A stretch of 39,000 nucleotides of DNA from Acidovorax sp. HMWF029 (GCF_003060895.1 NZ_QAIH01000080.1:1883-40882); one strand, 5' to 3'; positions 8,693 to 18,529 are shown, counted from the stretch's first letter. Notes: a model not told the origin generated them from the sequence alone. Numbers and translations are program-made.

Positions 8693-9667
8693 GTGTTGAT
8701 CAATTGTGTTGTGTACGAAGACGGCACCAAGCTGGCCGACATCGCCGTCAGCGAGATCAGCGAGCACGTTTCGCTGCCGGGGTGTTTCGTGTGGGTGGCG
8801 TTGCAGGATGCCACTGCTGAAGAACTGGATGAGTTGCAAGCCGAGTTCGGTCTGCACCCACTGGCGGTAGAAGACGCCCGGCATGGCCACCAGCGGCCCA
8901 AGGTCGAGGAGTACGCGTCCTCCCTCTTCGTGGTACTGCACTTGCTCGAATCCAGTGGCGCTGCCGACCCGGTGTCACGGCTTGGTGAACTCAATGTTTT
9001 TGTTGGCAAGAACTACGTGGTGTCGGTGCGCAATCGCAGCCAACGCGGCTTTGTGGATGTGCGTACACGCTGCGAACAAGAGCCCGAACTGCTGCGCAAC
9101 GGGCCTGGTTTTGTGCTGTACGCGCTCATGGATGCGGTGGTGGACCGCTACTTCCCGGTCATCGACGCGCTGGAGGTGGAGCTGGAAACCATCGAACAGC
9201 AGATCTTCACGCGAGGCGCTGCCCGAGCCAGCATCCGGCGGTTGTACGAACTCAAACAGCGCCTCACGGTGCTCAAGCATGCGGTGGCCCCGTTGTTGGA
9301 GGGGGCGGCCAAGCTGCATGGCGGGCGTGTACCGCAGATCTGTATGGGCTCGCAGGAGTACTTTCGTGACGTGGTGGACCACCTGAGCCGGATCAACACC
9401 TCGATTGACTCCATTCGCGACACAATCGGTACCGCCATCCACGTCAACCTCTCCATGGTCACCATCGAGGATGGGGAGGTCGTCAAGCGCCTGGCCGCAT
9501 GGGCCAGCCTGTTTGCCGTGTGCACGGCGTTCGCGGGCATCTGGGGCATGAACTTTGACAGCATGCCCGAGCTGAAATGGCGCTATGGCTACGCGGCTGC
9601 GCTCGCGCTCATCGCAAGCACCTGTGGCTATCTGTACTACCGTTTTCGCAAGGCGGGCTGGTTGTAG
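8693..9667 (+). CDS. corA: CorA-type magnesium/cobalt channel
   Basis: Inner-membrane pentameric Mg2+ (Co2+) channel. The 324-residue protein has a long cytoplasmic N-terminal domain, a helix-rich stalk (about 130-260) and two C-terminal membrane helices. The signature GMN motif is seen in GIWGMNF just after the first helix, and the protein ends in a basic tail, YYRFRKAGWL. The GTG at 8693 is chosen because AAGGGG lies about eight bases upstream and MLINCVVYEDG fits the family; the frame is open further upstream but is not conserved-looking. It lies directly before the potassium-uptake operon. Confidence 0.95.
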   Translation: MLINCVVYEDGTKLADIAVSEISEHVSLPGCFVWVALQDATAEELDELQAEFGLHPLAVEDARHGHQRPKVEEYASSLFVVLHLLESSGAADPVSRLGELNVFVGKNYVVSVRNRSQRGFVDVRTRCEQEPELLRNGPGFVLYALMDAVVDRYFPVIDALEVELETIEQQIFTRGAARASIRRLYELKQRLTVLKHAVAPLLEGAAKLHGGRVPQICMGSQEYFRDVVDHLSRINTSIDSIRDTIGTAIHVNLSMVTIEDGEVVKRLAAWASLFAVCTAFAGIWGMNFDSMPELKWRYGYAAALALIASTCGYLYYRFRKAGWL

Positions 9668-9698
9668 ACCCATCTGCGATCTGCTGATCGGGCAGGCA

Positions 9699-9749
9699 TT
9701 TTTACGCCATTTTTACGGCGCCCACCACAACCTGTGCACACTTTTTACG
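9699..9749 (+). promoter_or_regulatory. Three TTTTTACG direct copies upstream of kdp (putative response-regulator operator)
   Basis: Exact TTTTTACG copies start at 9699, 9710 and 9742. The first two are 11 bp apart, one helical turn, giving TTTACG-N5-TTTACG. The third is 32 bp further, about three turns. Ten bases after the third core comes GAGAAT (9760-9765), a possible -10 element. Direct hexamers at 11-bp spacing with the last overlapping the -35 position are typical of OmpR/PhoB-family activators, so KdpE, encoded in this operon, is the natural candidate. Binding is inferred. Confidence 0.65.
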
Positions 9750-9795
9750 GCCACCTTCTGAGAATCAAACATACGTTTTGATGCAGGAGTTGTCG

Positions 9796-9900
9796 ATGGA
9801 CGTGTTATGGATTGCCGCGCTGGCGGCGTTGTGGGTGGTCATGGCCGAGGCCGTTGTTTTGCTGGGCAAGTTTGGCCCGGCCAAGGGTGAGCGCTCATGA
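9796..9900 (+). CDS. Hydrophobic micro-protein leading the kdp operon
   Basis: A 34-codon frame opens MDVLWIAALAALWVVMAEA and forms one membrane helix with a short basic tail ([11 protein letters not shown]). A GCAGGAG ribosome-binding site sits seven bases before the ATG at 9796. Its stop overlaps the kdpF start (ATGA), so it is translationally coupled to kdpF. I do not recognise the family. It may be a second small accessory subunit of the Kdp complex or a leader peptide; both are inference. Confidence 0.55.
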   Translation: MDVLWIAALAALWVVMAEAVVLLGKFGPAKGERS

Positions 9901-9995
9901 TCAGTATGGAAATGCTCTACGGCTTTGGTGCCATCGTGGCCTTGGTCTTGTTGGCCTATCTGGTGTTTGCGCTGATCTGCGCGGAGGAGTTCTGA
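9897..9995 (+). CDS. kdpF: KdpF, small stabilising subunit of the K+-transporting ATPase
   Basis: A 32-codon frame contains one membrane helix and ends [15 protein letters not shown], closely matching the E. coli KdpF C-terminus (LLGYLVYALINAEAF as I recall it). KdpF stabilises the KdpABC complex in the inner membrane. The ATG at 9897 overlaps the preceding micro-ORF stop; an alternative in-frame ATG lies at 9906 and would give 29 residues, the E. coli length. kdpA starts two bases after its stop. Confidence 0.88.
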   Translation: MISMEMLYGFGAIVALVLLAYLVFALICAEEF

Positions 9996-9996
9996 T

Positions 9997-11802
9997 ATGG
10001 ATACCTCTGCCTGGAGCCTGTTGGGGCTCTTTCTGATCGTGCTGGGCGTGCTGGCGTGGCCGCTTGGCAAATGGCTGGCTGCAGTCTGTAATGGTCGTCT
10101 GCCAAGGTGGATGCATGCCATCGAAAAACCTTTGTACAAGCTGGCAGGGGTCGCGCCGGATCAGATGATGCACTGGCGCAGCTATGCGCTGGCGCTTCTG
10201 GCATTCAATGCCATCGGCGCTTTCTTTGTGTATGGCCTGCAGCGTTTGCAGCATCTGCTGCCGCTCAATCCGCAGGGCATGGCGGCGGTGTCTGGCGATT
10301 CCTCGTTCAATACGGCCGTCAGCTTTGTCTCCAACACCAACTGGCAGGGCTATGGGGGCGAGTCCACGATGAGCTACCTAACCCAGATGCTGGGCCTGTC
10401 TGTGCAGAACTTCTTCTCGGCGGCCACCGGCATCGCCGTGGCGTTTGCGCTGGCGCGCGGCTTTGCAGCACGCAGCACCGATGGCCAGGGCTTTGTGGGC
10501 AATTTCTGGGCCGATGTCACGCGCATCACGGCATGGGTGCTGGTGCCTATTGCGTTTGTCATTTCCATCGTGCTGGTGGGGCAGGGGGTCATCCAGAACT
10601 TTGATGCCTACAAGGATGTGACGACGCTGGAACAAACAGCATATGAAGTGCCCAAGCTCGATCCATCAGGTCATCCCGCGGTGGGCAGCGATGGCGCGCC
10701 GGTGATGGAGGCCAAGATCAGCAATACCCAGACCCTGGCTATGGGGCCGGTGGCATCACAAGAAGCCATCAAGATGCTGGGTACCAACGGCGGTGGGTTT
10801 TTCAATGCCAACTCCGCCCATCCTTATGAGAACCCGACGGCCCTGACCAACTTCGTGCAGATGCTGGCGATTTTTCTGATTCCCGCCGCACTGTGTTTTG
10901 CGTTTGGCCGGGTCGTAGGCGACCAGCGCCAGGGCTTTGCGATCCTGGCGGCCATGACGGCGATGTTTGTAGTTGCCGTGATCGCTGTGGTGGCTGCAGA
11001 ACAAGCCGGCAATCCGCAATGGGTGGGGCTGGGCGTGGAGCAAACCGCCAGTGCTCTGCAAGCGGGGGGCAACATGGAAGGCAAGGAGGTACGGTTCGGC
11101 ATCAACGCGTCGGCACTGTTTGCTGCCGTGACCACTGCCGCCTCATGTGGTGCTGTGAACGCCATGCACGACTCCTTCACGCCGCTGGGCGGGATGGTGC
11201 CGATGGTGCTGATGCAGCTGGGCGAGGTGGTGTTTGGTGGCGTGGGCACGGGTCTCTACGGCATGCTGGTTTTTGCCATCCTCGCCGTCTTCATGGCGGG
11301 CCTCATGATTGGCCGCACACCGGAGTACCTGGGCAAGAAGATCGAGGTGCGTGAGATGAAGCTCACCTCGGCGGCCATCCTGGTCACGCCCATTCTGGTG
11401 CTGGTGGGCACGGCGATTGCCGTGGCCACGGACGCGGGCAGGGCGGGCATCGCCAACCCAGGCGCGCACGGGTTCTCTGAAATTCTGTATGCGCTGACGT
11501 CTGCCGCCAACAACAACGGCAGCGCCTTTGCGGGCCTGTCGGCCAACACGCCGTTCTACAACGTGTTGCTGGGGCTGGCGATGTGGCTGGGCCGTTTCGG
11601 CGTGATCGTGCCGGTGCTGGCCATTGCGGGTTCTCTGGCTGCCAAAAAGCGCTTGCCCGCCACGGCGGGCACCATGCCCACACACGGTCCCTTGTTTGTC
11701 ACGCTGCTGATCGGCACCGTGCTCCTGGTGGGTCTTCTCAATTACGTGCCCTCCCTGGCCCTGGGTCCGATGGTGGAGCACCTGATGCTCCGGGTTCAGT
11801 GA
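9997..11802 (+). CDS. kdpA: K+-transporting ATPase subunit A
   Basis: KdpA is the potassium-selective channel-like subunit of the high-affinity Kdp pump in the inner membrane. The 601-residue protein has about ten hydrophobic segments and the selectivity-loop signature [19 protein letters not shown] near residue 263, with related loops at [15 protein letters not shown] and [13 protein letters not shown]. It is longer than E. coli KdpA (557); the extra sequence is mainly a polar loop around residues 205-245 ([18 protein letters not shown]). Position between kdpF and kdpB confirms it. Expected to be induced at low K+ through KdpD/KdpE. Confidence 0.97.
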   Translation: MDTSAWSLLGLFLIVLGVLAWPLGKWLAAVCNGRLPRWMHAIEKPLYKLAGVAPDQMMHWRSYALALLAFNAIGAFFVYGLQRLQHLLPLNPQGMAAVSGDSSFNTAVSFVSNTNWQGYGGESTMSYLTQMLGLSVQNFFSAATGIAVAFALARGFAARSTDGQGFVGNFWADVTRITAWVLVPIAFVISIVLVGQGVIQNFDAYKDVTTLEQTAYEVPKLDPSGHPAVGSDGAPVMEAKISNTQTLAMGPVASQEAIKMLGTNGGGFFNANSAHPYENPTALTNFVQMLAIFLIPAALCFAFGRVVGDQRQGFAILAAMTAMFVVAVIAVVAAEQAGNPQWVGLGVEQTASALQAGGNMEGKEVRFGINASALFAAVTTAASCGAVNAMHDSFTPLGGMVPMVLMQLGEVVFGGVGTGLYGMLVFAILAVFMAGLMIGRTPEYLGKKIEVREMKLTSAAILVTPILVLVGTAIAVATDAGRAGIANPGAHGFSEILYALTSAANNNGSAFAGLSANTPFYNVLLGLAMWLGRFGVIVPVLAIAGSLAAKKRLPATAGTMPTHGPLFVTLLIGTVLLVGLLNYVPSLALGPMVEHLMLRVQ

Positions 11803-11805
11803 GGT

Positions 11806-13911
11806 ATGGCAATGACCAAGAAAAAAACTTCTTCCGTTTCGCTGCTGGATGCAGCGTTGATCAAGACCGCGTTGTGGGGCGCGCTGGCCAAGCTCAGCCC
11901 ATTGGTGCAGTGGCGCAACCCGGTGATGTTCATCGTGTACATCGGCAGCATCTTCACCACGCTGTTGTGGCTTCATGCACTCAGTGCGCCTGAGGATGCC
12001 AGCATGCGCCCGGCGTTTGTGCTGGCCATCACGGTCTGGCTGTGGTTCACCGTGCTGTTTGCCAACTTTGCCGAAGCACTGGCAGAAGGTCGCAGCAAGG
12101 CGCAGGCCGCCTCGTTGCGCGGGCTGCGCAAGGAAACCTGGGCCAAGAAGCTCAAGGAGCCTGTGCATGGTGCTGCGTTTTTGCCCGAGCTGGCCACCAA
12201 CCTGCGCCGGGGCGATGTGGTGCTGGTGGAGGCTGGCGATGTGATCCCGCTGGATGGCGAGGTGATCGAGGGCGTGGCCTCGGTGGACGAGAGCGCCATC
12301 ACCGGTGAATCGGCCCCCGTGGTGCGTGAATCCGGTGGCGATTTTTCTGCCGTGACCGGCGGCACCCGGGTGCTGTCCGACTGGCTGGTGGTGCGAGTGG
12401 CGGTGAACCCGGGCGAGTCGTTCCTCGACCGGATGATTGGCATGGTGGAAGCTGCCAAGCGCCAGAAAACGCCCAACGAGATCGCGCTGACCATTGTGCT
12501 GGTGGCGCTGACCATCGTGTTCCTGGTCGTTACCGTGACCCTGCTGCCGTTTTCGATCTTCAGCGTGCAGGCGTCGGGCGCGGGCACGGTGGTCTCGCTG
12601 ACCGCGTTGGTGGCGCTGCTGGTGTGCCTGATTCCCACCACGATTGGCGGCCTGCTGTCTGCCGTGGGGGTGGCTGGCATGAGCCGCATGATGCAGGCCA
12701 ATGTGATCGCCACCTCGGGCCGGGCCGTGGAGGCCGCAGGCGATGTGGATGTGCTGCTGCTGGACAAGACCGGCACCATCACCCACGGCAACCGCCAGGC
12801 CAGCGCATTTTTGCCTGCGCCGGGTGTGTCCAAAGAGCGCCTTGCGCGCGCCGCCTTGCTGGCGTCGCTGGCAGATGAAACGCCTGAAGGCCGCAGCATT
12901 GTGGAGCTTGCACGCCGCGCTGGCGTGGATGGCCAGAACCCGCAGGACGTCAAGCTGGTGCCCTTCACAGCCCAGACCCGCATGAGCGGCGTGGACCTGC
13001 CCGCAGGCGAGGGGCAGCCGGAATCTGCTCTCACCATGCTGCGTAAGGGCGCCGTGCTGGCACTGGCCAAGCATGTGGAAGCCCTGGACGGCAAGATGCC
13101 CCAGGATGTGTTGAGTGCGGCCGACCAGGTGGCCCTGCGGGGCAGCACGCCCCTGGCGGTGGCCGAGGGCAGCCATGTGCTGGGCATCGTCGAGCTCAAG
13201 GACATCGTCAAGGCGGGCATCAAGGAGCGCTTCATCGAGCTGCGCCGCATGGGCATCAAGACCGTGATGATCACCGGCGATAACAAGCTCACGGCAGCGG
13301 CCATTGCCGCCGAGGCGGGGGTGGATGACTTCCTGGCAGAGGCCACGCCCGAAGACAAGCTGGAGCTGATCCGCAAGTACCAGGCCGAAGGCCGCCTGGT
13401 GGCCATGACCGGCGACGGCACCAACGACGCCCCTGCGCTGGCCCAGGCCGACGTGGCGGTGGCCATGGGCAGCGGCACGCAGGCCGCCAAGGAGGCGGGC
13501 AACATGGTGGACCTGGACTCCAATCCCACCAAGTTGCTGGAAGTGGTGGAGACCGGCAAGGCGCTCTTGATGACACGCGGCTCGCTCACCACCTTCTCCA
13601 TCGCGAACGATGTAGCGAAATACTTTGCCATCGTGCCGGCCATCTTCGTGTCCACCTACCCGCAGCTGTCCGCGCTCAACGTCATGCAGCTGGCAAGCCC
13701 TTCGTCCGCCATCCTGTCGGCCGTGATCTTCAATGCGCTGGTGATCGTGTTCCTGATTCCCCTGGCCTTGCGCGGCGTGCGCTACCGCCCGGTGGGTGCG
13801 GCTGCGCTGCTGCGTCGCAACCTGGCCATCTATGGGCTGGGCGGGCTGCTGGTGCCATTTGTGGGCATCAAGCTGATTGACTGGATACTTGTGGCCCTCG
13901 GGCTGATCTGA
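11806..13911 (+). CDS. kdpB: K+-transporting P-type ATPase subunit B
   Basis: KdpB hydrolyses ATP to drive K+ import through KdpA. The P-type signatures are all intact: phosphorylated Asp320 in [10 protein letters not shown], the actuator-domain [10 protein letters not shown] (TGES), and [16 protein letters not shown] in the P domain. At about 700 residues it is slightly longer than E. coli KdpB (682), with a longer N-terminus. Two starts are possible, ATG 11806 and ATG 11812; the AGTGAGG site at 11798-11804 is too close to the first and better spaced for the second, which would give 699 residues. Three bases separate it from the kdpA stop. Confidence 0.97.
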   Translation: MAMTKKKTSSVSLLDAALIKTALWGALAKLSPLVQWRNPVMFIVYIGSIFTTLLWLHALSAPEDASMRPAFVLAITVWLWFTVLFANFAEALAEGRSKAQAASLRGLRKETWAKKLKEPVHGAAFLPELATNLRRGDVVLVEAGDVIPLDGEVIEGVASVDESAITGESAPVVRESGGDFSAVTGGTRVLSDWLVVRVAVNPGESFLDRMIGMVEAAKRQKTPNEIALTIVLVALTIVFLVVTVTLLPFSIFSVQASGAGTVVSLTALVALLVCLIPTTIGGLLSAVGVAGMSRMMQANVIATSGRAVEAAGDVDVLLLDKTGTITHGNRQASAFLPAPGVSKERLARAALLASLADETPEGRSIVELARRAGVDGQNPQDVKLVPFTAQTRMSGVDLPAGEGQPESALTMLRKGAVLALAKHVEALDGKMPQDVLSAADQVALRGSTPLAVAEGSHVLGIVELKDIVKAGIKERFIELRRMGIKTVMITGDNKLTAAAIAAEAGVDDFLAEATPEDKLELIRKYQAEGRLVAMTGDGTNDAPALAQADVAVAMGSGTQAAKEAGNMVDLDSNPTKLLEVVETGKALLMTRGSLTTFSIANDVAKYFAIVPAIFVSTYPQLSALNVMQLASPSSAILSAVIFNALVIVFLIPLALRGVRYRPVGAAALLRRNLAIYGLGGLLVPFVGIKLIDWILVALGLI

Positions 13912-13921
13912 GGAGATTCTG

Positions 13922-14494
13922 ATGAAAAACATTCTTCGCCCCGCGCTGGTGCTGTTTGCCTTGTTGAGCGTGCTGACCGGGCTGCTCTATCCACTGGTGG
14001 TGACGGGCGCCGCCCAGGCGGTGTTCCCCCAGCAGGCAGCGGGCAGCCTGGTGCAGCGCAATGGCCAGACCGTCGGTTCGTCGCTGATCGGCCAGAACTT
14101 TTCTGACCCCGGGCATTTTTGGGGCCGCCCATCGGCCACTGCGCCCATGCCGTACAACGCCGCGGCGTCCGGCGGTTCCAACCAGGGGCAGCTCAATCCA
14201 GCGCTGGCAGATGCCGTGAAAACGCGCTTGGAAGCCCTGCGCGCGGCCGACCCCGGCAACACGGCCCCCGTGCCGGTGGATCTGGTCACCGCTTCTGCCA
14301 GTGGCCTGGACCCGCACATCAGCCTGGCTGCGGCTCAGTACCAGGCAGGGCGCGTGGCGCGGGCACGCAGCCTGCCGGTGGCCAGCGTGAATGCCGTGAT
14401 TGGCAAGCATGCGGAGCAGCCGCTGTGGGGGCTGCTGGGTGAACCCCGGGTGAACGTCCTGGCGCTGAACCTGGCGCTCGACGGCTTGCGCTGA
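13922..14494 (+). CDS. kdpC: K+-transporting ATPase subunit C
   Basis: KdpC is the single-span accessory subunit that assists nucleotide binding and assembly in KdpFABC. The 190 residues match the usual length. One N-terminal membrane helix (about 8-28, [20 protein letters not shown]) is followed by a periplasmic domain with [20 protein letters not shown] and [21 protein letters not shown], both KdpC signatures. A GAGGAG ribosome-binding site lies ahead of the ATG, 10 bp after kdpB. Confidence 0.96.
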   Translation: MKNILRPALVLFALLSVLTGLLYPLVVTGAAQAVFPQQAAGSLVQRNGQTVGSSLIGQNFSDPGHFWGRPSATAPMPYNAAASGGSNQGQLNPALADAVKTRLEALRAADPGNTAPVPVDLVTASASGLDPHISLAAAQYQAGRVARARSLPVASVNAVIGKHAEQPLWGLLGEPRVNVLALNLALDGLR

Positions 14495-14530
14495 CATGCT
14501 CTGACTTTTGGCACCGATACTTATTGATGC

Positions 14531-17302
14531 ATGACTGACATCCAGCGCCCCGACCCCGATGCTTTGATTGCGCAACTGCGCGCCCAGGAAGAGCAGACCC
14601 AGCGGGGCAAGCTGCGCATCTACTTTGGTGCCAATGCCGGGGTCGGCAAGACCTGGGCCATGCTCAGCGCCGCGCAGCGTGAGCGGCGCGCCGGGCGTGA
14701 CATTCTGATTGGCGTGGTGGAAACCCATGGCCGTGCAGAGACCGCAGCGTTGGTGGAGGGGCTGGAGTCGCTGCCCCTGAAGCAGGTCGAGTACCGGGGC
14801 CGGACGCTTTCCGAGTTCGATCTGGATGCGGCCCTGGCCCGCAAGCCTGCCATCTTGCTGGTGGATGAACTCGCGCACTCCAATGTGCAGGGCTCCCGGC
14901 ATGCCAAGCGCTGGCAGGACGTGCAGGAGTTGCTGGCCGCTGGCATCGATGTGTGGACGGCACTTAACGTCCAGCATCTGGAGAGCCTGAACGGCACCGT
15001 GGGCGCCATCACCGGTGTGCGCGTGCATGAGACGGTGCCCGACACTGTTCTGGACAACGCCGATGAGGTGGTGCTGGTCGATGCTACACCCGACGAGCTG
15101 ATTGCCCGCCTGAGCGCGGGCAAGGTCTATGTGCCCCAGCAGGCCGAACGTGCAGCGCAGAGCTTCTTCCGCAAGGGGAACCTGATCGCCCTGCGCGAGA
15201 TCGCCCTGCGGCGCACGGCGGAACGTGTGGAAGACGATGTGCTGGGCTGGCGGGTGGAGCAGTCGGGTGCTTCTGGCAACCGCGTGGCCAGTGCCTGGAA
15301 CACTTCGGGCAGCATCCTGGCCTGTGTCGGGCCCCATGAGGATGCGGCCCAGACAGTGCGCACAGCCGCCCGCATGGCTGGGCAGCTCAATGTGAAGTGG
15401 CATGCCGTTTATGTTGAAACGCCAAGGCTGCAGCGCTTGGGCGCAGCCCAGCGCGACAAGATCCTGGCCGTGCTGCAGCTGGCGCAGGAGCTGGGTGCCG
15501 AAACGGCCGTGCTCACGGGCGACCGGGTGGCGCCCGCCCTGGCGGCCCAGGCGCTGCATCTGAACTGCGCCACCCTGGTGCTGGGGCGCCCCGCCGCGCG
15601 GGCGGGGTGGCGAAAACTTCTCACCTCCAAAGGCGTTGCGCGCGAGTTGGCCGAACGGGCGCCTTCGCTCGACATCGTCGAGGCAGCACACGCGGGTAGC
15701 TCGCGGCGCCTGCCTCGGGCGCTGTGGGACCGCAACATGGGCCTGGACGATGATGGGGATGTGGGCGAACCCGGCGCAGGGCGCTATCGCTGGCAAGGGT
15801 TTTTGTGGGCGCTGGGCGCCAGCATTGCCGTCACGGTGCTGGCGACACCGCTGCATGGTTTGCTGGAGCTGACCAACATCGTGATGCTCTACCTGGTGGG
15901 GGTTGTTGCGGTGGCCATGCGTTTTGGGCGCGTGCCCGCAGCGATGGCGGCGTTGCTGAATGTGCTGGCGTTTGATTTCTTCTTCGTCTCGCCGCGTCTG
16001 TCGTTCGCGGTGAGCGATGTGCAGTACATCGTCACTTTTGCGGTGATGCTGGGCGTGGGGCTGCTGGTGGGGCAGCTCACCGCCGGATTGCGGTTTGCCG
16101 CCGGGGTGTCGATCAGCCGGGAGCGGCGGGCCCAGTCTCTGTTTGAGCTGACGCGTGAGCTGTCTGCAGCGCTGGAGACCAGCCAGGTCATCGAGATAGG
16201 CACAGCGGCGGTGCAGGGACATTTTGGGGGGCGTGCGCTCGTTGTTGCGCTGGATACGTCGGATGGTCTTCAGTACCCCGATGACCTGCCGCCAGGTTTT
16301 GACAAAAGCGTGGCGGACTGGACGCTGCGCCAGGGCCAGAGTGCGGGCCTGGCCACCAACACCCTGGCCGCGCAGACCTGGCGCTACGTGCCGCTGAAGG
16401 CCCCCATGCGCGTGCGTGGCGTGCTGGCGCTGGAGCCTGCGCAGCCGCGTTGGCTGCTGATCCCCGAGCAGGCGCAGCAGCTCGAGACCCTGGCCCGGCA
16501 GATCGCCATTGCCCTGGAGCGTGTGCACTACGTCAACATTGCGCAGCAGGCCGTGGTGGACATGGAGTCGGAGCGTCTGCGCAATGCCTTGCTGGGGGCG
16601 GTGTCGCACGATGTGCGCACCCCCCTCACGGCCTTGATCACCCTCGCCGAATCGCTGCAGAGCTCGCCGCCGCAAGAGACCAGCGCCGTGGCCAAGGCCA
16701 TCGTGCACCAGGCGCACCAGCTCAATGCGCTGGTCAGCAACCTGCTGGACATGGCTCGTCTGGAAAGCGATGTTTCGGGGCAGAGCGTCAAACTGCGACG
16801 GGACTGGCAGTCGGTGGAGGAAGTGGTCGGTTCGGCCATCCGGGCCGCCAGGCCAGCGCTGGGCGACATGCCCGTGCGCACGGAGCTGCCCGCAGACCTG
16901 CCGCTGGTGGAGTTTGACCCTGTGCTCATCGAGCGTGTGCTGGTCAATCTTCTGGAAAATGCCGCCAAATATGGCGCGGCGCCAGTGGTGGTGAAAGCCT
17001 CCACCACAGACAACATGCTGGTGCTGAAGGTGCGGGACCATGGCCCGGGCCTGCCTGCCTCGGTGCGCGGCAAAGAGCACACCCTGTTTGAAAAATTCAC
17101 CCGAGGCCAGGCGGAATCCGCAACCCCGGGCGTGGGTTTGGGCCTCGCGATCTGCAAGGCCGTTGTGCAAGCACATGGCGGCACCATTTCTGCTGCAAGC
17201 GTGGAAGGGGGCGGTGCAGAGTTCACGTTCACCATTGCACGGCGTGAGCCTCCTCCACTGCCCGGTTTTGATGTTATGGAGCGGGGCGTTTCTGCCCCTT
17301 GA
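14531..17302 (+). CDS. kdpD: Sensor histidine kinase KdpD
   Basis: KdpD senses potassium limitation and phosphorylates KdpE. Domains in order over 923 residues are: the KdpD cytoplasmic domain with Walker A GANAGVGKT (33-41), a USP-like domain (about 255-375), four membrane helices (about 425-520), a GAF-like region, HisKA with phospho-acceptor His693 in AVSHDVRTPLTA, and a HATPase domain with NLLENAAKYG and GVGLGLAICKA. Length is near the E. coli 894. It lies 36 bp after kdpC, and its stop abuts kdpE, as in the usual operon order. All catalytic motifs look intact. Confidence 0.96.
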   Translation: MTDIQRPDPDALIAQLRAQEEQTQRGKLRIYFGANAGVGKTWAMLSAAQRERRAGRDILIGVVETHGRAETAALVEGLESLPLKQVEYRGRTLSEFDLDAALARKPAILLVDELAHSNVQGSRHAKRWQDVQELLAAGIDVWTALNVQHLESLNGTVGAITGVRVHETVPDTVLDNADEVVLVDATPDELIARLSAGKVYVPQQAERAAQSFFRKGNLIALREIALRRTAERVEDDVLGWRVEQSGASGNRVASAWNTSGSILACVGPHEDAAQTVRTAARMAGQLNVKWHAVYVETPRLQRLGAAQRDKILAVLQLAQELGAETAVLTGDRVAPALAAQALHLNCATLVLGRPAARAGWRKLLTSKGVARELAERAPSLDIVEAAHAGSSRRLPRALWDRNMGLDDDGDVGEPGAGRYRWQGFLWALGASIAVTVLATPLHGLLELTNIVMLYLVGVVAVAMRFGRVPAAMAALLNVLAFDFFFVSPRLSFAVSDVQYIVTFAVMLGVGLLVGQLTAGLRFAAGVSISRERRAQSLFELTRELSAALETSQVIEIGTAAVQGHFGGRALVVALDTSDGLQYPDDLPPGFDKSVADWTLRQGQSAGLATNTLAAQTWRYVPLKAPMRVRGVLALEPAQPRWLLIPEQAQQLETLARQIAIALERVHYVNIAQQAVVDMESERLRNALLGAVSHDVRTPLTALITLAESLQSSPPQETSAVAKAIVHQAHQLNALVSNLLDMARLESDVSGQSVKLRRDWQSVEEVVGSAIRAARPALGDMPVRTELPADLPLVEFDPVLIERVLVNLLENAAKYGAAPVVVKASTTDNMLVLKVRDHGPGLPASVRGKEHTLFEKFTRGQAESATPGVGLGLAICKAVVQAHGGTISAASVEGGGAEFTFTIARREPPPLPGFDVMERGVSAP

Positions 17303-17310
17303 AGAAAGCG

Positions 17311-18015
17311 ATGCAGACACGTACCGTTTTGGTGGTCGAGGACGAGCCACAAATCAGGCGCTTTGTGCGCAGCGCCCTGGAAGCCGAGGGTTGGCAGGTG
17401 CATGAGGCGGGCACCCTGCGCGAGGGCCTGTCCGCCGCTGGCACCCGCCAGCCAGATCTGCTGGTGCTGGATCTAGGGTTGCCTGATGGCGATGGCATTG
17501 AGCTGATTCGCGATGTACGAGGCTGGTCCGCCGTGCCCATCATCGTGCTGTCCGCGCGCACCGATGAGTCCGACAAGATCGCGGCACTCGATGCCGGTGC
17601 GGACGACTACCTCACCAAACCCTTTGGCACGGGCGAACTGCTGGCGCGGGTGCGGGCCAACCTGCGCAGGCCCCGCGCAGCCACCGGCAACGGGCTGGTG
17701 CAGGAGGCGGCGGAGCCCCTGTTTCATTTCGGCGATGTCGAGGTGGACCGCAGTGCGCGCCTGGTGCGCAGGGCCGGTGCGGAGGTGCACCTGACCCCGA
17801 CCGAGTACCGCATGCTGATGGTGCTTGTGGCCAACGCAGGGCGAGTCATCACACAAAAGCAGCTGCTACGCGAGGTGTGGGGGCCCATGCGGTCGGACCA
17901 GAGTCACTACCTGCGCATCTACATGGGGCACCTGCGCCAAAAGCTGGAGGTCGACCCTGCGCAGCCTCGTCACCTGCTGACCGAGTCGGGGGTGGGATAC
18001 CGCCTTGCGGTATAG
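17311..18015 (+). CDS. kdpE: Response regulator KdpE (OmpR family)
   Basis: KdpE activates the kdp operon when phosphorylated by KdpD. The 234 residues comprise a receiver domain (about 4-120) with Asp54 in LVLDLGLPDGDGIELI, the conserved Thr/Ser and Lys positions (VLSAR, LTKPF), and a winged-helix DNA-binding domain (about 145-232) ending HLLTESGVGYRLAV. The ATG at 17311 is chosen because MQTRTVLVVEDEPQIRRF aligns with E. coli KdpE; an in-frame TTG at 17299 overlapping the kdpD stop is possible. It is the last gene of the kdp run. Confidence 0.96.
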   Translation: MQTRTVLVVEDEPQIRRFVRSALEAEGWQVHEAGTLREGLSAAGTRQPDLLVLDLGLPDGDGIELIRDVRGWSAVPIIVLSARTDESDKIAALDAGADDYLTKPFGTGELLARVRANLRRPRAATGNGLVQEAAEPLFHFGDVEVDRSARLVRRAGAEVHLTPTEYRMLMVLVANAGRVITQKQLLREVWGPMRSDQSHYLRIYMGHLRQKLEVDPAQPRHLLTESGVGYRLAV

Positions 18016-18100
18016 GGCGGGGCGCCAGTCCCACGCACCGGCGTGTGTGCGTGCCGAAACTCTGTGCATTGACGGCGATTTGATGGCGGAGGCCCCTTTT

Positions 18101-18133
18101 TTTACGAACGATTTACGTCAGTCTTTCTAGACT
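18101..18133 (+). promoter_or_regulatory. TTTACG-N5-TTTACG-N10-TAGACT: kdp-like operator and -10 element
   Basis: TTTACG occurs at 18101-18106 and 18112-18117, exactly 11 bp apart, followed ten bases later by TAGACT (18128-18133), four of six matches to TATAAT. The hexamer, spacing and distance to the -10 copy the arrangement upstream of kdp. The 3' flanks also resemble each other (TTCT then AGA). This is the likely promoter of the following Cys-rich/GNAT/ATP-grasp cluster. That KdpE or another OmpR-type regulator binds it is inference. Confidence 0.55.
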
Positions 18134-18193
18134 GAAGGCATGTTCAACACTGGCCACCAGCGTCCCCTGACAGGGGCGTCACGGGGTGAAAAC

Positions 18194-18529
18194 ATGCTCA
18201 AAAATTTCCCCAGTATGGGCTTGCACCGGGTATCTCTGTTGCCTTTGTGTGAGGGCGATGGGGATCCCAACGCACTGGTGCTGGTTCCGTTCATCACGCC
18301 GTATGCCGATGGGCAAAGCCTGCGCGCAACGCTGCAGTCGGTGCTGGGGCGGAAACTGCGCGGTTACAGCCTGGCGTTCGACGTGCCCCGTCACATGGCC
18401 AAAGGCACTTTGTACATCCATCAGTGCGACCTGGAGAGCGCCATGCTTTGCCTTGCCTCTGGCATGCCCCGGCTCGAAATCGGTTGTGCGGCCAGTGTCG
18501 CTTGTTCGGGGGGACTTTCATGCCATTGA
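18194..18529 (+). CDS. Unknown small protein with Cys-rich C-terminus
   Basis: I do not recognise the family. The 111-residue frame has codon bias like its neighbours, and GGGGTGA lies just upstream of the ATG. An in-frame ATG at 18140 sits only seven bases after the putative -10, so 18194 is preferred. There are six Cys; the last ones are at 98, 104 and 110, evenly spaced six apart in GCAASVACSGGLSCH. The tail passes through a six-G run (18508-18513); a one-base change there would replace the last few residues, so the C-terminus is less certain than the rest. It leads a cluster with a C39-type peptidase and an ATP-grasp ligase, so a peptide substrate or partner is conceivable but unproven. 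Confidence 0.5.
   Translation: MLKNFPSMGLHRVSLLPLCEGDGDPNALVLVPFITPYADGQSLRATLQSVLGRKLRGYSLAFDVPRHMAKGTLYIHQCDLESAMLCLASGMPRLEIGCAASVACSGGLSCH

Noticed and set aside
11143-13932. A 929-codon reverse frame across kdpA and kdpB
   Set aside because: It has the same shadow composition (His/Gln/Arg/Gly) and no recognisable domain. The forward strand encodes an intact P-type ATPase.
13868-17350. A 1160-codon open frame antisense to kdpD and kdpC
   Set aside because: It is His/Gln/Arg-rich, a typical shadow of a high-GC coding strand, while the forward frames carry all KdpC/KdpD motifs.
18140-18193. Upstream ATG at 18140 as the start of the Cys-rich protein
   Set aside because: It falls seven bases after the putative -10 element, at about the expected transcription start, and has no ribosome-binding site. 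The ATG at 18194 has GGGGTGA upstream.
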